Positions 59,195 to 64,000 of a stretch of DNA of 64,000 nt are shown in pieces. The translations under genes were made by a program, and so were the position numbers. Source of the DNA: Woeseiaceae bacterium (lineage in GTDB: Bacteria; Pseudomonadota; Gammaproteobacteria; Steroidobacterales; Woeseiaceae). Position 1 is the stretch's first letter. The number at the start of each line of letters is the position of its first letter. Below the pieces are notes generated by a model. That model searched no databases and was not told the origin of the DNA. It saw nothing but the letters and a program-made list of their open reading frames with translations. The stretch is from NCBI GenBank assembly GCA_021773035.1, contig JAJFKU010000059.1:1-64000 (forward strand), read 5' to 3'.

Positions 59195-59863
59195 CTAAGC
59201 GGTCGAACGGTGAGAGCTGGCCGTTTGCACCAGTCCGGAAGACTCCAATCCGGTCTGTTTAAGCAGTTGCTCCAAGCCCGCTCGCCCGTCCGAAGTGTGG
59301 AGCCATACGAACACTACACAATTCAACAATACCGTTGCCCAAAACACGAAACGAAACGACGCTTTTCTCGACTTATGTCTTAGAGTTTGCTGCGCGACCA
59401 GTGCGCCGGGCCAACCACCTGCGAGCGCCAGAAAATGCAGTGTGCCTTCGCTTGTTCGCCAACGCCCGCTCTGCGCAGCAGATTTGTCGAAGGCATACAC
59501 GACAAAAGTAATGAGGCTGACGGCCAAGTATATGACCGGTATCAGTAGCGGTAGGCTTGTCACCACAACCGAGATACCGACTACGGCAAAGAACAGTAAC
59601 GCGAAAAGAACGCTTGGCATGTTGCTATTCGGTTTCGGCCTTTTCGCAAGCTTGTCGCCCGACAGAGTAGCGCGCTCTGCACGAACCCTTCCTTGTTTAT
59701 CTCTGGTGACGGCGTACGTTACGGTATCGTTGATCTCCGGGCGCCGATTGCGATTGCCAAAGGCCTTGATGTGGATAAAGACCTGAGAACGACCGCCGAT
59801 CGGAGCAATAAACCCGTAACCTTTTTCGTCATTCCAAGACGCAATTTTTCCTTTGCTGCGCAT
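59195..59863 (-). CDS. cold-shock domain fused to DUF1294 membrane domain
   Basis: A 222-residue protein. Residues 1-65 form a cold-shock domain with KGYGFIAPIGGRSQVFIHIK (RNP-like aromatic residues), and residues 80-180 carry four spans with FDKSAAQSGRWRTSEGTLHF, LALAGGWPGALVAQQTLRHK of DUF1294. This fusion is a known bacterial type, role unclear. It probably binds RNA or DNA at the membrane. Confidence 0.88.
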   Translation of the reverse strand: MRSKGKIASWNDEKGYGFIAPIGGRSQVFIHIKAFGNRNRRPEINDTVTYAVTRDKQGRVRAERATLSGDKLAKRPKPNSNMPSVLFALLFFAVVGISVVVTSLPLLIPVIYLAVSLITFVVYAFDKSAAQSGRWRTSEGTLHFLALAGGWPGALVAQQTLRHKSRKASFRFVFWATVLLNCVVFVWLHTSDGRAGLEQLLKQTGLESSGLVQTASSHRSTA

Positions 59864-59976
59864 GTAAGATCTTTCTGTGCTTTACGCCAATGGCCTACCC
59901 TGCCAGAGTCGAACTTTCAGAATCTCTATTGAATCGCACAGTAAGCTTCCATAGCTGGCAAAGGCAAGCGAATAGT

Positions 59977-60495
59977 TCACCAGGTTTCGCGCACATTTAG
60001 ACTCGTTATCGCCTCACGGTTGGCGCGTAGCCAATCTCGTTGCTCATTGGTATCGGGCACTTCCACGCCTCGACGCTCGCTTATGCGCGCGAACGCCTCG
60101 TCTGCCTCAAACGCTGCGTGCAGCAATACGCCCGCCGCCTCTAACCCCGTGCGTCCGATGCCGGCTCGACAATGTATGACCGTATTATCGCCGCCAGCAG
60201 TTTCATGGTAGATGTTCTTGGTAAACGCCGCGAAATCGGGTACCGATGGTGGCAAGCCTCGGTCGGCAATCGGGTAAGAGACGAATTTCAGCCCGTTCTG
60301 TACGCACAACTGCTCCTCGTCGTGCAACCCAACCTCGTACGCTTCGTGCTCTTCTAGCAAGGAAACTACCTGACGAAATCCGGCGTTTGATAAACCGCGA
60401 AATTCATCGTCTATCCATTCTCCGGCGACGGGCTTCGCCATGACAGCAAGGAAGCCGCTGCCAATGCGTTCAATTTCGTAAAAGGTTGGACCCAT
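59977..60495 (-). CDS. dual-specificity-type protein tyrosine phosphatase
   Basis: A 172-residue Cys-based phosphatase. The P-loop is VIHCRAGIGRTGLEAAG (HCxxGxxR). The general-acid Asp is probably in SYPIADRGLPPS. The start ATG gives the whole fold. Lone gene; substrate unknown. Confidence 0.88.
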   Translation of the reverse strand: MGPTFYEIERIGSGFLAVMAKPVAGEWIDDEFRGLSNAGFRQVVSLLEEHEAYEVGLHDEEQLCVQNGLKFVSYPIADRGLPPSVPDFAAFTKNIYHETAGGDNTVIHCRAGIGRTGLEAAGVLLHAAFEADEAFARISERRGVEVPDTNEQRDWLRANREAITSLNVRETW

Positions 60496-60557
60496 AGATC
60501 GGTAAATCGGAAATGTTGTCGTTCGTATCAGCTAGCTATGCGACCAGACACGGACAT

Positions 60558-60959
60558 TCAGGGTTTGTGGGACTTTCTTGACTCACGATACTTATCGTAG
60601 GCCTGTTTCACGTTCTTGAGGCGTTCTACTTGGTCGCGCTTTAAGGGCGCTCTATTCGTTTTCCTCAGCAAATCTTTGAAAAGATAACCGGACCGAAAGA
60701 AGAACGGCCGACATTCCAGGAAACAAATAGCAGCCTCCATAGCTTCAGGGTCCCCCTCGAGTATTCTGTCGAAAGCGCCACTCAAGCCACCGGGAAACGC
60801 AAGTGAGTCGTATTGTTCGTGAAATTTCGCGCACGCTGTTTGCCACTCTTCTCTCTTGTGCTCATTCTTGTCACGAAACTTCAGCGTTTCCTCGACACGC
60901 GCTTTTAGCTGGTTAATCTTCTCGGTGTTTCGAGTAATTTCTTCTGTGTAGTGGCCCAT
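60558..60959 (-). CDS. hypothetical protein, helical
   Basis: A 133-residue protein from ATG 60959 (MGHYTEEITRNTEKINQLKA). The first half is a charged helix or coiled coil (RVEETLKFRDKNEHKREEWQ). No family recognised. A slightly longer frame exists upstream without a better ribosome site. It lies 36 bp after the next gene's stop, on the same strand. Confidence 0.55.
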   Translation of the reverse strand: MGHYTEEITRNTEKINQLKARVEETLKFRDKNEHKREEWQTACAKFHEQYDSLAFPGGLSGAFDRILEGDPEAMEAAICFLECRPFFFRSGYLFKDLLRKTNRAPLKRDQVERLKNVKQAYDKYRESRKSHKP

Positions 60960-60995
60960 GTATATAGCACCTGAAAAACTTACCAAGCACCTGCG

Positions 60996-61685
60996 TTAGC
61001 GCTTGTCAGTTAAGTCCTCAGCATCAACGTACGCGTGAAATACACCGAATCGCTCAAGTTTCGCGGGGATGCCGAGCACAGCATGAATCAGGCGCGAAGC
61101 CCCCTGCCACTCCTCTTCTGTGCTTGGCCCATCCATATCCATGGCATTTATGAAGTTCAGGAAAACCAGGCTACTGTCGATCTGATTGAGTTTTCGAAGA
61201 TAGTACTGATAAGCCAGCCTGTTCGCGTATTGATAGAAAGTCCCGGTCCATTCAGACGTACTTCTTGGCGCAAGATGCTTTCGCGTTGCGATCAGGCTCT
61301 TCTCGATTAACTCTAATGACGCCGGCGAAGCCTTGGTCCCCGGAGATGCCGCTTCCGGAATATGCGCCTTCGCCTCAACGAGAATCGGTCGACCGGCTCC
61401 CGAAACACCAAGAGCATCCCAAACCGGCCCTCGGGACGGCCAGAAGTCGCGCAACGGAACACGCACCTTCTCGTCTATGCCAAGTTTGGTCAGCGCTACC
61501 TTATCGCGGTACTCACGATAATCTTCCGACTGAATCGGGGAGACCCACGCAACTGACTCATCATCGCCCAAAGCTCCCGACTTACCGAGCGCAGCTTGCA
61601 GCAGTTCTGGTCGATTGTTGACGGCGGTTTGCAGTAGTCGTTGGCTACCAAGTGTCTCCGCCGATGATTGTTTGGTCACAGGCAC
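60996..61685 (-). CDS. PD-(D/E)XK-like nuclease candidate
   Basis: A 229-residue protein with a nuclease-like signature: Asp in GPVWDALGVSGAGRPILVEA, then Lys in ILVEAKAHIPEA (E-x-K). This spacing fits the PD-(D/E)XK superfamily. The start codon is uncertain (GTG). The gene precedes the helical hypothetical protein. It could be a solitary restriction or repair nuclease. Confidence 0.6.
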   Translation of the reverse strand: MPVTKQSSAETLGSQRLLQTAVNNRPELLQAALGKSGALGDDESVAWVSPIQSEDYREYRDKVALTKLGIDEKVRVPLRDFWPSRGPVWDALGVSGAGRPILVEAKAHIPEAASPGTKASPASLELIEKSLIATRKHLAPRSTSEWTGTFYQYANRLAYQYYLRKLNQIDSSLVFLNFINAMDMDGPSTEEEWQGASRLIHAVLGIPAKLERFGVFHAYVDAEDLTDKR

Positions 61686-62109
61686 CAGCCCAACCGGGTT
61701 CCAGCTTTACGAACGTTCCTGAGCATATCATGCCGCCAGGAATACAACTCAGCATTAAGACGGCGTTGTGGTAACAACCAATTACAAGAAAAGCGCGCTA
61801 ACGGTCACTTAATGTCCTCTAGAGCCTCTATTTCCTGTTCCGTACTGAGGTATGATTCTACGTATTCGGGCCTTCGGCCCGACCGATACCGAAGTTACGT
61901 CAGCCGCGTAACTTCACCGAGTCAAACGACTCACGCCACTGACGCTTAAGCCTGCCGGCTTTCTCTGTCACCAGAAGCCAAAGCGCGAGCATTCTCGCCT
62001 GCGCGGCTTTTCCGTTAATCAAGAAAAGCTTAGACCCGCGGCTGTCCGCGATCTTCCTGATCGCGGCTGATCGACCTTTCTTTCAACTTTGATTAACTAG
62101 AGGTCTATC
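61686..62109. other. hairpin-rich region before the actin-like gene, centromere-like candidate
   Basis: About 420 bp with no gene. Stem-loops include CGGGCC-TTC-GGCCCG (61867-61881), GCGAG-CATT-CTCGC (61985-61998) and CCGCGATC-TTCCT-GATCGCGG (62046-62066). The last is nested in outer arms TTAATCAA (62015-62022) and TTGATTAA (62089-62096). This is the position of a parC-like centromere or autoregulatory site in ParM/StbA operons. Confidence 0.5.
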
Positions 62110-63090
62110 ATGAAATCTCATGCAATCGTTCGTGCCCTTGATGTGGGCTACGGCAACACAAAATATTCGACTGCCAATGCGGCGGGTAAGATTCGCTACA
62201 AAGCGTTTCGGTCCCTCGCGCCAACAGCGGCAATTGCCGACATCTCCGCGGGCACAATGTGCAAGCGCGATACAGTATGCGTTTCGATCGACGACGTCTG
62301 CTACGAAATCGGTCCTGACTCCGAGTACGTGGTCGATGTCGAGCACGTTCCCGTCTCCGATCACAGCTATGTAACCACACCGGAGTACCGCGCCCTCTGC
62401 CGCGGAGCACTTGCATACATGCGGGCACCGCGAATTGACGTGCTGGTCGTCGGGCTACCCGTGACGCGAGTAACGTCTCACATCGCACAGCTTCGTACCG
62501 AACTCTCCGGCCCCCAAAAGCTCGATGACGGCCGTTCCATAGAGGTAAACAGGGTCATCGTCATCGCCCAACCCATTGGCGGCGCACTCTATACGACCTT
62601 TTCGAGCGGCGACTACAACAGTTTTCGTGAACAAACCACGCTAACGATCGATATTGGCGCTGGAACTAGCGACGCACTCGTCAGCCGCGGCCTCAAGGCA
62701 TTCCCCAAACGATGCGAGACGCACGCCGGCGGTATGCTCGCCGTGCTCCGCCAGCTCGCCGATACCATCAACGAAAGCTACGGCGTCGAGTGTTCGACTC
62801 TGATGCTGGACAAGGCTCTGCGCAGCGGAGTGCTACCGATCGCCGGCCAGAAGATCCCGGTATCGTCGATGTTGGACTCAACGCGGCCGATCATCGATCA
62901 GGCCATAAACGCATTGATGGCACGGGTGGGAACAGTCGACGACATCGACCGCATTGTACTCATTGGAGGCGGCGCTCCGTTTTTCGAGCCACGCGTCCGG
63001 CATCGATTCCCCAATCACGAAGTATCGGTTTGCGATGCCGGCATCTTCGCCAACGTACGCGGCTTTCAGATAGCAGGTACCGCGTCGTGA
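62110..63090 (+). CDS. actin-like ParM/StbA-family plasmid segregation protein
   Basis: A 326-residue actin-fold ATPase. Phosphate 1 motif is RALDVGYGNTKYS, phosphate 2 LTIDIGAGTSDALVSRG, and the adenosine-binding motif IVLIGGGAPFF. This fits ParM/StbA/PRTRC-D-like proteins, which polymerise to push replicons apart. A small gene overlaps its stop by GTGA. It indicates that the element is, or was, plasmid-like or a self-maintaining integrative element. Confidence 0.88.
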   Translation: MKSHAIVRALDVGYGNTKYSTANAAGKIRYKAFRSLAPTAAIADISAGTMCKRDTVCVSIDDVCYEIGPDSEYVVDVEHVPVSDHSYVTTPEYRALCRGALAYMRAPRIDVLVVGLPVTRVTSHIAQLRTELSGPQKLDDGRSIEVNRVIVIAQPIGGALYTTFSSGDYNSFREQTTLTIDIGAGTSDALVSRGLKAFPKRCETHAGGMLAVLRQLADTINESYGVECSTLMLDKALRSGVLPIAGQKIPVSSMLDSTRPIIDQAINALMARVGTVDDIDRIVLIGGGAPFFEPRVRHRFPNHEVSVCDAGIFANVRGFQIAGTAS

Positions 63091-63335
63091 TCCCGATTCG
63101 CATCAACTTGCACATCGACCCGGCCGTGGCACCTTGGTTGTACGAATCGCTATGCGAATTGCCGGCGCGGCAACGTGCCGGACGCGTTCGTATTCTCGCC
63201 ACGCTGGGCTTACGCCTCGAAGGAAATCCAGGAGGCAGCGGCAAAGGGTTAGCTGAGAACGATTCGACGATGCCGCTAGGCGATATGGCTGAAGACATTA
63301 GAGAACTTGTGTTGAAGGACGGCAATGAAGAATGA
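63087..63335 (+). CDS. small partner of the actin-like protein (StbB-like)
   Basis: An 82-residue basic protein from GTG 63087 (IPIRINLHIDPAVAPWLYES, then LCELPARQRAGRVRILATLG), resembling StbB-type or ribbon-helix-helix adaptors that link DNA to the filament. The GTGA overlap with the actin-like gene and the 11-bp overlap with the next gene make one transcript. Family assignment is by context and general pattern. Confidence 0.6.
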   Translation: MIPIRINLHIDPAVAPWLYESLCELPARQRAGRVRILATLGLRLEGNPGGSGKGLAENDSTMPLGDMAEDIRELVLKDGNEE

Positions 63336-63765
63336 AGCCTACAAGGTAACGCTGCTGCCCCGGTACATCCGAGTCGGCGCGGCGCCGGCCTACCTGGGCA
63401 TGGACCGGAACCGCTTCACGGCGGAGATTCGCCCCTATCTCACCGAAATTGTCATGGGCAAACGCAGCAAGGCATTCGACCGGCTTGAACTGGACGCGAT
63501 TGCGGACCAGTATAAGGAACGCAACGGACGTCCCGGTCGATTGCAAGGAGAACGACTATGGGACGGCAAAGAACGCCCGGTCTCGTCAAAAGAGCGGGCA
63601 TTTGGCACATCGACAAATGGATCGAAGGGCAACGAGTTTGCCAAAGCACTGGATCGGCTGAACTGGAAGAAGCCCAACGGTTTCTTGCCAGACACACAGA
63701 ATCCTTGCGACAGGCAAGAATCTACGGCGTCAGGCCAGAGCGGAGTTTCGAGGAAGCAGCGATAA
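63325..63765 (+). CDS. excisionase/AlpA-like helix-turn-helix protein
   Basis: A 146-residue protein. The first 80 residues (LLPRYIRVGAAPAYLGMDRN, RFTAEIRPYLTEIVMGKRSK) are the phage-type HTH found next to tyrosine integrases. The tail, with FGTSTNGSKGNEFAKALDRL, is also typical for this family, so the overlapped part is real protein. The integrase gene begins inside it in another frame (208-bp overlap). Confidence 0.8.
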   Translation: MKNEAYKVTLLPRYIRVGAAPAYLGMDRNRFTAEIRPYLTEIVMGKRSKAFDRLELDAIADQYKERNGRPGRLQGERLWDGKERPVSSKERAFGTSTNGSKGNEFAKALDRLNWKKPNGFLPDTQNPCDRQESTASGQSGVSRKQR

Positions 63766-64000
63766 AGTTTGTTCGTGAGAACCAGCACAAACGCTCGCTC
63801 GATCGCGACATCTGTCTCATCAAACAACTGATGCCGTTCATTGGTTCGCTGCCGCTGCAGCGAATTCATCGCGGCACGCTCGAACCGTGGATCGATTACA
63901 AACGAAAGGAGGGAAGAGCACCTGGAACGATAAACCACGGGTTGAAAGTCGTGCGTCGAATCCTGAACCTCGCCGAATACGAGTGGATGGACGAGAACGG
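63558..64000 (+). CDS. tyrosine integrase, N-terminal part (runs off the window)
   Basis: ATG 63558 after AAGGAGAACGACT. The frame reads MGRQRTPGLVKRAGIWHIDK, WIEGQRVCQSTGSAELEEA, FLARHTESLRQARIYGVRPE and onward through a SAM-like core-binding domain. The catalytic domain is beyond 64000. The start is inside the excisionase-like gene. It is the second integrase of the 53-64 kb element or of a neighbouring one. Confidence 0.9.
   Translation, partial: MGRQRTPGLVKRAGIWHIDKWIEGQRVCQSTGSAELEEAQRFLARHTESLRQARIYGVRPERSFEEAAIKFVRENQHKRSLDRDICLIKQLMPFIGSLPLQRIHRGTLEPWIDYKRKEGRAPGTINHGLKVVRRILNLAEYEWMDEN

Overview
The window looks like a gammaproteobacterial chromosome, probably a marine or sediment lineage. 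The evidence is a tryptophan-halogenase-type gene beside a TonB-dependent receptor, a cbb3 oxidase operon, Gram-negative outer-membrane and periplasmic proteins, and a bacterial tRNA-Phe fragment. The taxonomic guess is inference only. No complete tRNA, rRNA or CRISPR array was found.

Layout. (1) 1-5.5 kb: a carbohydrate/nutrient locus with a halogenase C-terminus, a TonB-dependent receptor, a TIM-barrel sugar isomerase, a Gfo/Idh/MocA dehydrogenase and a LysR remnant. (2) 5.5-8.3 kb: small accessory genes (VOC protein, quinone/NADPH oxidoreductase, membrane protein), a duplicated promoter/operator segment and an IS3-family scar. (3) 8.3-14.4 kb: one long leftward operon, OsmC - nitrilase - CPBP protease - SCO - CcoN - CcoO - CcoQ-like - CcoP-like. 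A divergent TetR gene faces it across two palindromic operators. (4) 15.3-18.5 kb: cyclase-family hydrolase, DoxX/MauE-like protein, a two-domain thioredoxin-like protein split by an in-frame TAG, and an AhpD-like protein. (5) 19.3-21 kb: HipBA with three evenly spaced operators.

From about 21 kb to the right edge the window is accessory DNA. A broken tyrosine integrase lies beside the 3' half of a tRNA-Phe gene. That half-tRNA and its flank recur as diverged direct repeats near 21.5, 24.9 and 30.0 kb, and the repeats bound two three-gene cassettes. The first encodes a candidate outer-membrane protein, a small soluble protein and an inner-membrane protein. The second encodes an exported DsbA-like/TPR protein, a small membrane protein and an exported CHAT/caspase-like protein. 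The second is the best candidate for an undescribed system. Next come a bacterial ubiquitin-like conjugation operon (small basic protein, Ub-like protein, E2, JAB-E1 fusion, DUF6527), a GHKL-ATPase/STAS-like regulator pair, and a Fic protein preceded by four 24-bp tandem repeats.

37.3-53.2 kb holds an Ssp-type single-strand DNA phosphorothioation locus. SspB, SspC and SspD are co-transcribed with a DEAD/DEAH helicase, a GHKL ATPase and a PLD-family protein, followed by a UvrD-like helicase. SspA is divergent and a phosphorothioation-associated methyltransferase is convergent. 53.2-64 kb is a separate mobile element: IS3 scar, XRE regulator with operators, second Fic protein, tyrosine integrase, assorted small proteins, a hairpin-rich region before an actin-like (ParM/StbA) segregation gene with a small partner, and an excisionase-like gene deeply overlapping a second integrase that runs off the window. 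Overall this is a stacked defence/mobile island next to ordinary metabolic genes.
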